Positions 17,531 through 24,968 of a stretch of DNA of 41,036 bases are shown one piece after another. The stretch is taken from positions 1 through 41,036 of the forward strand of contig JAUUSJ010000019.1 in the NCBI GenBank assembly GCA_030841965.1, read 5' to 3'. The stretch comes from Blautia sp. (GTDB lineage: Bacteria > Bacillota > Clostridia > Lachnospirales > Lachnospiraceae). A program made the position numbers and the translations under genes. The notes under the pieces were generated by a model. The model had not been told where the DNA came from. It did no database searches and was given only the letters and a program-made list of their open reading frames with translations. Every line of letters starts with the position of its first letter. Position 1 is the first letter of the stretch.

Positions 17531-18310
17531 CTAGATATGCAAAATAAACTTATCTTGATTTTTATAGAAAATAAAAAAGCCAATTATCAGCACACCAAAG
17601 CTAAAAACCGTTGACATAATTAGCATTTGTGCATCCATCGGTTGTCCATAGAGAACACAATTTCTAAAATTAGTGATAATGGCGTACAATGGATTTATCT
17701 TAAACACCCATCCATTGCCCGTACTAATTACTTTGTCTGCCTTATAGAAGATTGCACAAGTATACATAATAAGCATACATACAACACCCCATAAATACTC
17801 CAGGTCCCTAAAAAAGACAGCCAATGTCGCCAAAATCATCCCGACTCCAAGTGACATAATAAAAATCAAGAGCAGTGGTATCACTGCAAATATAATATAG
17901 ATGGTAGGCTGTACTCTAAGCACAGCTGCCACTCCTACAAGGACAATAAGTGAGATTAAAAAGATAATATAATTCGATATCACTCCCGATAACGGATAGA
18001 TATACTTTGGCACATATACCTTTTTAATCATCGCAGAATTCCTTCTGATGGAGCGAAGTGCCCCCTTTGTACTCTCGGAAAAATAAGAGTACAGTAATCG
18101 CCCTGTTAAGATGTAGACTGGGAAAGTCCTGTCATCTCTTCCAAAGAATGTTCCAAATACAATGGTCAAAACAATCATTGTAAGCAACGGCTCAATCAAG
18201 GTCCAAAGAATACCGAGTTTCGACCTTCGATACTTTAGCTTGATTTCTTTTTTTACCAATTCCTTTAAGAGAAACTGATATTTCACAAAATTGTTTAAAT
18301 ATTGTTTCAC
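17531..18310 (-). CDS. tagG: Teichoic-acid-type ABC exporter, permease subunit
   Basis: This 259-residue ABC-2 permease (TagG/Wzm type) forms the membrane channel with the downstream ATPase. It has six hydrophobic segments and the family N-terminus LVKKEIKLKYRRSKLGILWT, then EPLLTMIVLTIVFG. The longest frame begins at a TTG (18325), but the ribosome site GGGAG lies inside that extension, 8 nt before a GTG at 18308-18310, so I used the GTG. It is the first gene of the operon and has a strong promoter about 100 bp upstream (18408-18436). Confidence 0.9.
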   Translation of the reverse strand: MKQYLNNFVKYQFLLKELVKKEIKLKYRRSKLGILWTLIEPLLTMIVLTIVFGTFFGRDDRTFPVYILTGRLLYSYFSESTKGALRSIRRNSAMIKKVYVPKYIYPLSGVISNYIIFLISLIVLVGVAAVLRVQPTIYIIFAVIPLLLIFIMSLGVGMILATLAVFFRDLEYLWGVVCMLIMYTCAIFYKADKVISTGNGWVFKINPLYAIITNFRNCVLYGQPMDAQMLIMSTVFSFGVLIIGFFIFYKNQDKFILHI

Positions 18311-18407
18311 TATTTTTTCTCCCAATCTTGTATATTTTTTACAAAGATGTAATTCTCATCTTTGCTCTACTTGCATGGCATATATTTAGCCTACGCCACA
18401 CAAAATT
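18311..18407 (-). promoter_or_regulatory. Leader of the tag operon with small hairpin
   Basis: The presumed ~90-nt leader holds the inverted repeat AAAGATG (18343-18349) / CATCTTT (18357-18363) around a 7-nt loop. No T-run follows it on the minus strand. The ribosome site GGGAG for the GTG start of tagG is at the right distance. The rest of the 350-bp divergent region shows only the two promoters listed and AT-rich DNA. Confidence 0.4.
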
Positions 18408-18436
18408 ATTATAACCCTATTCTTTTCACTATGCAA
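18408..18436 (-). promoter_or_regulatory. Sigma-A promoter of the tag operon
   Basis: Read on the minus strand: TTGCAT (18436-18431), a 17-bp spacer and a perfect TATAAT (18413-18408). Confidence 0.75.
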
Positions 18437-18574
18437 CTAACTTCTCTCTTAATTTTCAATTTTCAATTCATTTAGAACATATCTTTTCTATATTCTCTCC
18501 TTCGCTTTCTATAAATTTTATCCAAAATATAGGAACTCTTTTTCTAGCTTTCTATAATAATTTCCTATAATCCA

Positions 18575-18603
18575 TTGACTTTTTTGCTTTTATCTGTTAA
18601 AGT
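18575..18603 (+). promoter_or_regulatory. Sigma-A promoter of the symporter gene
   Basis: TTGACT (18575-18580), a 17-bp spacer and TAAAGT (18598-18603) with TG of an extended -10 just before it. The inverted repeat TTAAAG/CTTTAA lies about 20 bp downstream (near 18623-18642) and could be an operator or simple leader hairpin. Confidence 0.55.
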
Positions 18604-18675
18604 ATAAGGAGTGCTTTTACTATTTAAAGCTGGAAAACTTTAATACATAAACTCCAAAAAGAAAGGAAAATCATC

Positions 18676-20208
18676 ATGAAACTATTAATTTTAATTTTAT
18701 ACTTCGCTGTATTAATCGGTATTGGTCTATACTGTAGAAAGAACGCGACAGACGTCAACGGCTTTGTGCTCGGAGGAAGAAGCGTCGGTCCTTGGCTTAC
18801 TGCCTTCGCCTACGGTACCTCCTATTTCTCCGCCGTTGTATTTGTCGGTTACGCCGGACAATTCGGCTGGAAATACGGTATTGCTGCGACATGGGCAGGC
18901 ATTGGCAATGCCATCATCGGCTCTCTGCTTGCATGGGTTGTACTTGGCAGACGTACCCGTATTATGACACAACATCTTGACTCTGCCACCATGCCTCAGT
19001 TTTTTGGAGTACGGTTTAAGAGCCATTCCCTGAAGGTGATAGCATCTGTGATTATCTTTATTTTCTTAATTCCATACACAGCATCACTTTATAATGGTCT
19101 TTCCAGACTTTTTGGTATGGCATTTGATATCGACTACTCTGTCTGTATTATCTTAATGGCAGTTTTGACTGCTATTTATGTCATCGCTGGAGGCTATATG
19201 GCCACCGCAATCAATGATTTCATTCAGGGTATTATTATGTTATTTGGTATTGTTATTATTATCGCCGCTGTCCTTAATAGCAAAGGTGGCTTTATGGCGG
19301 CTTACCAAGGACTCGCTCAGGTTTCTGACGAGACAGTTTCCACGGCTCCTGGAGTTTTTGCCTCCTTTTTTGGACCAGACCCACTCAATCTTATGTTTGT
19401 CGTTATCTTAACCTCTCTTGGTACATGGGGACTACCACAGATGGTTCAGAAGTTCTACGCAATCAAAGATGAGTCTTCCATCCAAAAGGGCACGATTATC
19501 TCCACGATTTTCGCATTAGTGGTAGCTGGCGGTTGCTATTTCCTCGGAGGTTTTGGTCGCCTCTTTTCTGACCAGATTGATGTCGAGGCGAATGGATTCG
19601 ATTCTATTATTCCTACTATGCTTGAGACTCTCTCTCCAGCTTTAATCGCACTTGTAGTAATTTTAGTATTATCTGCCTCCATGTCCACATTATCCTCCCT
19701 CGTCATCGCATCCAGCTCGACGCTCACGATTGACTTTTTGAAGGATAATTTTATCAAAGATATGAGCGAGAAAAAGCAGCTTCTTATGATTCGCGTACTT
19801 GTCGTTGTATTCATCGCCATCTCCGCAATCATCGCTCTCGTTCAATATAAGAGCTCTATCACTTTTATCGCTCAGCTTATGGGAATTTCCTGGGGAGCTT
19901 TGGCGGGTTCCTTCCTCGCTCCATTTTTATATTCCCTATACTGGAAGAAAACAACAACGGCATCTTGCTGGGCATCCTTTATCTTTGGCTCTGGTCTTAT
20001 GATTATCAATATGGTGGCAAAGGAAGCCCTTCCAACCATCATCCAGTCGCCAATCAACTGCGGTGCTATCGCTATGCTTGCGGGACTTATCATCGTTCCT
20101 GTAGTCAGCTTAATTACACCTAAGCCAGACCAAGACTTCGTCGATGAGATATTCTCCTGCTACGAGAAGGACACGACAGTTCCTCAAAAAACAGCACTCG
20201 GAAAATAA
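18676..20208 (+). CDS. Sodium:solute symporter (SSS family)
   Basis: This is a 510-residue polytopic transporter of the SSS family, which couples solute uptake to a sodium gradient. About 13 hydrophobic segments are seen. Family motifs are FVLGGRSVGPWLTAFAYGTS in TM1-2, YVIAGGYMATAINDFIQG, and LSASMSTLSSLVIASSSTLT (the Ser/Thr of the sodium site). It most resembles proline- or pantothenate-type members, but specificity cannot be assigned. It converges with the arylacetyl-CoA locus and shares a terminator with it, so a role in uptake of an aromatic acid is possible but unproven. The stop codon is the first unit of a (TAA)8 run. Confidence 0.9.
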   Translation: MKLLILILYFAVLIGIGLYCRKNATDVNGFVLGGRSVGPWLTAFAYGTSYFSAVVFVGYAGQFGWKYGIAATWAGIGNAIIGSLLAWVVLGRRTRIMTQHLDSATMPQFFGVRFKSHSLKVIASVIIFIFLIPYTASLYNGLSRLFGMAFDIDYSVCIILMAVLTAIYVIAGGYMATAINDFIQGIIMLFGIVIIIAAVLNSKGGFMAAYQGLAQVSDETVSTAPGVFASFFGPDPLNLMFVVILTSLGTWGLPQMVQKFYAIKDESSIQKGTIISTIFALVVAGGCYFLGGFGRLFSDQIDVEANGFDSIIPTMLETLSPALIALVVILVLSASMSTLSSLVIASSSTLTIDFLKDNFIKDMSEKKQLLMIRVLVVVFIAISAIIALVQYKSSITFIAQLMGISWGALAGSFLAPFLYSLYWKKTTTASCWASFIFGSGLMIINMVAKEALPTIIQSPINCGAIAMLAGLIIVPVVSLITPKPDQDFVDEIFSCYEKDTTVPQKTALGK

Positions 20209-20229
20209 TAATAATAATAATAATAATAA
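20206..20229. repeat. (TAA)8 microsatellite beginning with a stop codon
   Basis: Eight exact TAA triplets run from the symporter stop codon, giving eight in-frame stop codons in a row, followed by AAAATAG. Simple triplet tracts of this length stand out in a bacterial intergenic region. Confidence 0.97.
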
Positions 20230-20240
20230 AAATAGAAAAA

Positions 20241-20277
20241 AGAGAGCGTCCACCTTCTTGGTAGACGTTCTCTTTTT
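20241..20277. terminator. Bidirectional terminator between symporter and acyl-CoA synthetase genes
   Basis: The arms AGAGAGCGTCCACC and GGTAGACGTTCTCT pair with two imperfect positions around TTCTT. T-rich DNA follows on the plus strand and an A-run precedes, so both converging genes are served. Confidence 0.88.
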
Positions 20278-20282
20278 CTTCT

Positions 20283-21917
20283 CTATCCTCTGTTTTGCTG
20301 GGCAACCAGATAATCTGCTCCATACTTCTTGCGAAGAGCAGGCTTTTCAATCTTGCCAGTCGCATTCCTTGGAACTTCAGCAAAGATAATCTTCTTTGGT
20401 CGTTTATATCGAGGAAGCTCCTTACAAAATTCCTCAATCTCTTCCTGGGTACACTCCATTCCATCCTTAATCGAGATAATCGCACCCGTAATCTCACCGA
20501 GACGTTTATCTGGAAGACCGATAACTGCCACATCCTTTACCTTATCAAAAGCAGCTAAGAAATTCTCAATCTGAACTGGATAGATATTCTCTCCTCCACT
20601 TACGATGACATCCTTCTTACGGTCAACGAGGAAATAAAAGCCATCCTCATCTTGCATCGCCATATCACCCGTGCAAAGCCAGCCGTCTTTTAATGTCTCC
20701 GCTGTGGCCTCCGGGTCATTATAATAGCAAGTCATAAGACCAGGTCCCTTCACGCAGAGCTCACCGACACTGCCCTGCTTTACTTCATTACCGTCTTGGT
20801 CCACAATCTTACACTCCCAGCGATATCCTGGGATTCCGATTGCTCCCACCTTATGGATATTCTCTATACCAAGATGTACACATCCAGGTCCTGTCGACTC
20901 AGATAATCCATAATTCGTATCATATAGATGATGTGGAAAATATTCCTTCCATCGCTTAATCAGAGACGGTGGAACTGGCTGTGCACCGATATGCATCAAT
21001 CTCCACTGGTCTAACTCATAATCCTCAAGCTTTACCGTCCCCTGGTCTAGGGCATCCAAAATATCTTGAGCCCACGGAACTAAAAGCCAGACTATCGTGC
21101 ATTTCTCCTTCGAGATTGCATCCAAGATAATCTCTGGGGATGTTCCCGTAAGAAGAACTGCCTTACTTCCCGCACATAGACTTCCCATCCAGTGAAACTT
21201 CGCACCTGTATGGTAGAGAGGAGGAATACAAAGGAATGTATCATTCCTATCTGTCAAGTGATGCTTTTGCTCCATCTGAGCCGCCTGCATCAAACTTTCA
21301 TGATTATGTAAAATCGCCTTTGGAAATCCTGTCGTACCCGATGAGAAATAGATAGCCGCATCGTCCTCCTCCTCTAATCGAATCAATGGAGGCTGGCTAG
21401 AGCAATCCGCAACTAATTCTCGGTAGCTCTCCGCAAAAGTCGGACATCCGTCTCCGACATAAATTAAAAGTCGTCCCTTGCTTAAATCATCTGCGATAGA
21501 CTCGATTCTTCCGATAAACTGTGGTCCAAAAAATAATACATGAACCTCCGCCAGGTTCGCACAGTACTGAATCTCCTTCGTGTCAAAACGAAAATTAAAC
21601 GGCACTGCAATAGCACCGGTCTTTAAAATTCCAAAATAAATCGGTAACCACTCCAGACAGTTAAACATTAAGATAGCAACACGGTCTCCCTTTTGTACTC
21701 CACGGCTTAACAGCATATTCGCAACACGGTTTGCCTTCTCGTCAAAAACACTCCATGTAATTTCTCTTCTATAAGGCTGATTGGAAGTTCTCTGTACTAA
21801 ATCATACTCCTTCCATGTCTTCCTCATCTTATCTTCCACCATAGGGTTAAGCTCTATCAGGGCAGTCTCGTCACCGTAAAGCTTATGATTTCTCTCTAAT
21901 AAATCTGTAACAGGCAT
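20283..21917 (-). CDS. AMP-forming acyl-CoA synthetase
   Basis: This 544-residue class I adenylate-forming enzyme activates a carboxylic acid to its CoA thioester. Motifs are YFSSGTTGFPKAILHNH (P-loop), YGLSESTGPG, CTGDMAMQDEDGF, DRKKDVIVSGGENIYP and the catalytic Lys region PRNATGKIEKPAL. The longest frame starts at a TTG (21944); I chose the ATG at 21915-21917 because AAAGGA lies 9 nt before it and is inside the longer frame. It is the last gene of the arylacetyl-CoA locus and may have its own promoter in the 106-bp gap upstream. The substrate is unknown; a medium-chain or aromatic acid is possible from context. Confidence 0.9.
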   Translation of the reverse strand: MPVTDLLERNHKLYGDETALIELNPMVEDKMRKTWKEYDLVQRTSNQPYRREITWSVFDEKANRVANMLLSRGVQKGDRVAILMFNCLEWLPIYFGILKTGAIAVPFNFRFDTKEIQYCANLAEVHVLFFGPQFIGRIESIADDLSKGRLLIYVGDGCPTFAESYRELVADCSSQPPLIRLEEEDDAAIYFSSGTTGFPKAILHNHESLMQAAQMEQKHHLTDRNDTFLCIPPLYHTGAKFHWMGSLCAGSKAVLLTGTSPEIILDAISKEKCTIVWLLVPWAQDILDALDQGTVKLEDYELDQWRLMHIGAQPVPPSLIKRWKEYFPHHLYDTNYGLSESTGPGCVHLGIENIHKVGAIGIPGYRWECKIVDQDGNEVKQGSVGELCVKGPGLMTCYYNDPEATAETLKDGWLCTGDMAMQDEDGFYFLVDRKKDVIVSGGENIYPVQIENFLAAFDKVKDVAVIGLPDKRLGEITGAIISIKDGMECTQEEIEEFCKELPRYKRPKKIIFAEVPRNATGKIEKPALRKKYGADYLVAQQNRG

Positions 21918-21991
21918 TGGTATACATCCTTTCTCTTTCTCCAACTTTTACGCTTTTTCTCTTTTATCCGTTAAAGCGTCACATTATTTAT

Positions 21992-22020
21992 ACGATATCA
22001 TATTCAGCTTAAAAAGTCAA
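21992..22020 (-). promoter_or_regulatory. Candidate internal promoter of the acyl-CoA synthetase gene
   Basis: Minus strand: TTGACT (22020-22015), 17-bp spacer and TATCGT (21997-21992) with an extended TG. A 7-bp inverted repeat ACGCTTT/AAAGCGT lies in the leader near 21950-21978. Confidence 0.4.
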
Positions 22021-22023
22021 GTA

Positions 22024-22881
22024 TCACGAAAGAGAAAGTCCAAGAAGCGTAACCGCATTCTCAGCGAAGAAAAGTCTTTGCTCGTCTTTTGTCAAACCGA
22101 TATTTTGAAAGCGCTCTACATATTTTTTTTGGTCCTGCCAAGGACAGTCCGTGGCGAATAAAACCTTATCCATTCCATGCTTTCTCGCAAGTCTTAAGAA
22201 ATCCTCATCCTCCAATACTACATCATTATACGGATATACGCCGCCATCTTGGCGCTTCTCTATCGGTCCGATAGAAAAAGCAGAATCAAGCCATACTGGA
22301 GCTCCAGCTAAGTCGCTCTCCACCTCATCCCAAAAAGCCCAGTTTCCCATATGAGCCAAGACGAATTTTTCAGGCTGAACCTCTCTTAAAATCTTCAAAA
22401 TATGGGCGACGGAGGCATAATTATGGTCGTAAATTCCGATATCATATCCAGCATGTGTCAGTACAATAAGACCAAGCCCCGAGGCGTAATCAATGATGCG
22501 CATCATGCGAATATCATCCAAATCCATATTTTGGTAGGCTGGATGAATTTTAATTCCCACTATTCCCTCTTTCTTTAATCTCCTTAGCTCTGCTTTATAA
22601 TCTAAGAAATCTGGATGGATTCCTCCAAATGTGATGATTCCCTCACTCAACATACTCTGCTTCGATTCTATTAATCCTGTATTGACAGAGAGTACTTGAT
22701 TTGGCGATGTCATAACAGGAAGATTTATCGAATAATCCACTCTGGCCTCCCTCATCGACTCAGCGAGGGCAGAGACGGAACCTGTCGTAGAAGGGATAGC
22801 CCCAGAAACCTTACTTAACTTCTCCATAACCTTTACAGAAATTTTTTCTGGAAAAGTATGGGTGTGAAAATCAATTATCAT
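22024..22881 (-). CDS. Amidohydrolase-2 family metal-dependent hydrolase or decarboxylase
   Basis: This 285-residue TIM-barrel protein belongs to the amidohydrolase_2 group, which includes ACMSD-type decarboxylases and lactonases. Metal and active-site motifs are MIIDFHTHTF (HxH), VGIKIHPAYQ, IVLTHAGYD, FVLAHMGNWAFW and LFATDCPWQD (the final Asp). AAAGGAG precedes the ATG. It lies between paaK and an acyl-CoA synthetase, so its substrate may be an aromatic intermediate of that locus; this is an inference from position only. Confidence 0.82.
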   Translation of the reverse strand: MIIDFHTHTFPEKISVKVMEKLSKVSGAIPSTTGSVSALAESMREARVDYSINLPVMTSPNQVLSVNTGLIESKQSMLSEGIITFGGIHPDFLDYKAELRRLKKEGIVGIKIHPAYQNMDLDDIRMMRIIDYASGLGLIVLTHAGYDIGIYDHNYASVAHILKILREVQPEKFVLAHMGNWAFWDEVESDLAGAPVWLDSAFSIGPIEKRQDGGVYPYNDVVLEDEDFLRLARKHGMDKVLFATDCPWQDQKKYVERFQNIGLTKDEQRLFFAENAVTLLGLSLS

Positions 22882-22902
22882 TCTCTTCTCCTTTTACTAG
22901 CC

Positions 22903-22941
22903 AAAAGAGCAGTCCATATCTCTTAGCTGGAACTGCTCTTT
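22903..22941 (-). terminator. Hairpin between paaK and the amidohydrolase gene
   Basis: On the minus strand AAAGAGCAGTTCCA (from 22941) pairs with TGGACTGCTCTTTT (to 22903), with one bulge and an 11-nt loop, and is followed by a short T-run. It may be a partial terminator that lowers expression of the two distal genes, or an RNA-processing hairpin. Confidence 0.6.
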
Positions 22942-22952
22942 CTTCTCTAGGT

Positions 22953-24257
22953 TTATTTATATAACTCTCTCTTATCAACAACGCGGACAGCCTTACCCTC
23001 GCTTCGAGCGATTGTCTTAGGCTCCACAACCTTTACATCTACGCGGATACCCAACATCGATTTCAAACCTGCGACAATCTTCTTCTCTCTATTTTCCACG
23101 GAGACATCATTTTTCTCAGCCATCTCCGGTGTGAGCTCGACTTGTACCTCGATTGTATCGTTATTTCCAATACGGTCTACAACAATCTGATAATTTGCCT
23201 GATATCCCTGCTGTAATAAAACAGTCTCAATCTGGGATGGCCATACATTGACACCCTTGACAACCATCATATCGTCGCTTCTTCCCATAGGCTTATGCAT
23301 ACGAATATGGGTACGTCCACAAGAACAAGGTTTTCTCGTGAGATAACAAAGGTCACGTGTACGGTAGCGAAGAAGAGGGAAAGCCTTCTTTGTGATACAA
23401 GTAAATACTAACTCGCCGACCTCACCTTCCGGCAAAACTTCTCCCGTATCTGGATTGATAATCTCAGGGATAAAATGGTCTTCTTGAATATGCATACCAG
23501 CCTGCTCCTCACACTCAAAGGATACACCAGGTCCAGAAATCTCAGTCAAGCCATAGATATCATACGCCTTAATTCCGAGAGCCTCCTCGATATTGGCTCT
23601 CATCTCCTCCGTCCAAGGCTCAGCTCCAAAAATACCTGCCTTTAATTTTAACTTATCCTTCAATCCTCTCTCTGCGATTGCCTCTCCGAGATTTGCCGCA
23701 TAAGAAGGAGTACAGCAAAGAATCGTAGAACCGAGGTCTGTCATAAATTGAAGCTGTCTCTCTGTATTACCTGAGGACATAGGAAGTGTCAGACATCCAA
23801 CCTTGTGAGAGCCGCCATTTAAGCCAGGACCACCTGTAAATAATCCATATCCATAACAGACATGGCAGACATCATCCTTTGTTCCACCGGCAGCCACAAT
23901 CGCACGAGCACAGCAGTCGTCCCAAACTTCGATATCCTCCTGTGTATAAAATGCAACGACACGGCGTCCTGTTGTTCCACTCGTGGACTGGATACGAACA
24001 CAGTCAGACAGCGGAACTCCAAGTAATCCGTATGGATACTGGTCACGCAAATCATCCTTCTCGATAAATGGAAGCTTATGTAAATCCTCAATTCCCTTAA
24101 TATCTTCTGGTTTTACTCCCATCTCGTCCATCTTATTGCGGTAAAACTCTACATTCTTATATACATGCTTTACCTGCTCCACAAGTCTCTCACTTTGCAA
24201 TGCCTGAAGCTGTTCAAGTGGCATTGTCTCGATTTCTGGTTGATAGTAATTCTTCAT
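22953..24257 (-). CDS. paaK: Phenylacetate-CoA ligase family enzyme
   Basis: This 434-residue adenylate-forming ligase converts arylacetates to CoA esters, or in IorAB-linked pathways can run in reverse to conserve ATP from arylacetyl-CoA. Motifs are PFIEKDDLRDQYPYGL, IQSTSGTTGRRVVAFYT, YGYGLFTGG, GLTEISGPGVSFEC, LRYRTRDL and GRSDDMMVVKGVNVWPSQIE. Length is normal for PaaK. The ATG has no ribosome site directly in front; AGGAGG lies upstream of a hairpin that could bring it close (see 24258-24307). It follows iorA-iorB on the same strand, the classic arylpyruvate arrangement of archaea and clostridia. Confidence 0.93.
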   Translation of the reverse strand: MKNYYQPEIETMPLEQLQALQSERLVEQVKHVYKNVEFYRNKMDEMGVKPEDIKGIEDLHKLPFIEKDDLRDQYPYGLLGVPLSDCVRIQSTSGTTGRRVVAFYTQEDIEVWDDCCARAIVAAGGTKDDVCHVCYGYGLFTGGPGLNGGSHKVGCLTLPMSSGNTERQLQFMTDLGSTILCCTPSYAANLGEAIAERGLKDKLKLKAGIFGAEPWTEEMRANIEEALGIKAYDIYGLTEISGPGVSFECEEQAGMHIQEDHFIPEIINPDTGEVLPEGEVGELVFTCITKKAFPLLRYRTRDLCYLTRKPCSCGRTHIRMHKPMGRSDDMMVVKGVNVWPSQIETVLLQQGYQANYQIVVDRIGNNDTIEVQVELTPEMAEKNDVSVENREKKIVAGLKSMLGIRVDVKVVEPKTIARSEGKAVRVVDKRELYK

Positions 24258-24307
24258 AATACTTTAGGCCACTTATGGCGTTATCATAAGTAAACGGCCT
24301 TCCTCCT
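24258..24307 (-). promoter_or_regulatory. paaK ribosome site separated from the start codon by a hairpin
   Basis: On the minus strand: AGGAGG (24307-24302), 2 nt, a hairpin from 24299 to 24267 (outer GGCC/GGCC, inner ACTTATG/CATAAGT, loop of 7, 4-nt bulge), 9 nt, then the paaK ATG at 24257. If the hairpin forms, the effective ribosome-site spacing becomes about 11 nt. The hairpin also contains a 4-codon frame (Met-Ile-Thr-Pro-stop, 24287-24273), 14 nt after AGGAGG. Confidence 0.6.
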
Positions 24308-24322
24308 CTTTTTTATTTTTTC

Positions 24323-24388
24323 GTAACAGTTCAGCCATGTATAAAGTCGCAAAAATCTGAGTTCAAATTCATTTGGAAACACTGTTAC
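24323..24388. repeat. 8-bp inverted repeat in the iorB-paaK gap
   Basis: GTAACAGT (24323-24330) and ACTGTTAC (24381-24388) are perfect complements separated by 50 nt. No T-run follows on the minus strand, so it is not a standard terminator. It could fold in the iorB-paaK mRNA. Confidence 0.45.
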
Positions 24389-24397
24389 ATTTTATAT

Positions 24398-24967
24398 TTA
24401 CTGCTCTCTTCCAAGTGCAAACGCCTTTTTATTAAGCTCCAAAAACTTTGGTGGAACGCAGGCCTCAATCGCCTTCTCCCATTTCTCCACTGGAATATCA
24501 AAATATTTGGAAAGTCTTCCCATCAGCACAATATTCACTGCCTTCGATGAGCCCGCCTCGTTAGCGAGAGATAAACAATCCATCGCATCGACTAAGATTC
24601 CCTTCTCTTGCATCTTCTCTATCAAATTATCTGGATACTGCGCAGCTCCTGTGATAACTGGCATAGGGTCAATCTCCTGTGTATTCGTCACAATTCTTCC
24701 GCCATCCTTTAAAAATTCTACGTATCTCGCCGCCTCTAACTTCTCGAAAGAGACAATAAAATCTGCCTCTCCCTTGTCAATAATCGGAGAATACACCTTA
24801 TCGCCAAATCTCACATAAGTTACTACACTTCCGCCTCTCTGGCTCATTCCATGTACCTCGGATACCTTTACATCATAGCCCTCTGTGAGAAGGAGATGTC
24901 CAAGAAGCTTACTCGCCAAAAGAGAACCCTGTCCGCCAACGCCGACAATCATAATATTTTTCGTCAT
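24398..24967 (-). CDS. iorB: Indolepyruvate (arylpyruvate) ferredoxin oxidoreductase, beta subunit
   Basis: This 189-residue gamma-type subunit of the oxidoreductase pairs with IorA. The family opening NIMIVGVGGQGSLLASKLLG, then SEVHGMSQRGGSVVTYVRFG, is diagnostic of IorB. Together the two subunits oxidise indolepyruvate, phenylpyruvate or hydroxyphenylpyruvate to the aryl-acetyl-CoA with reduction of ferredoxin. The start follows the iorA stop by one base, with GGGGAGG inside the iorA end, so translation is coupled. Confidence 0.94.
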   Translation of the reverse strand: MTKNIMIVGVGGQGSLLASKLLGHLLLTEGYDVKVSEVHGMSQRGGSVVTYVRFGDKVYSPIIDKGEADFIVSFEKLEAARYVEFLKDGGRIVTNTQEIDPMPVITGAAQYPDNLIEKMQEKGILVDAMDCLSLANEAGSSKAVNIVLMGRLSKYFDIPVEKWEKAIEACVPPKFLELNKKAFALGREQ

Positions 24968-24968
24968 C

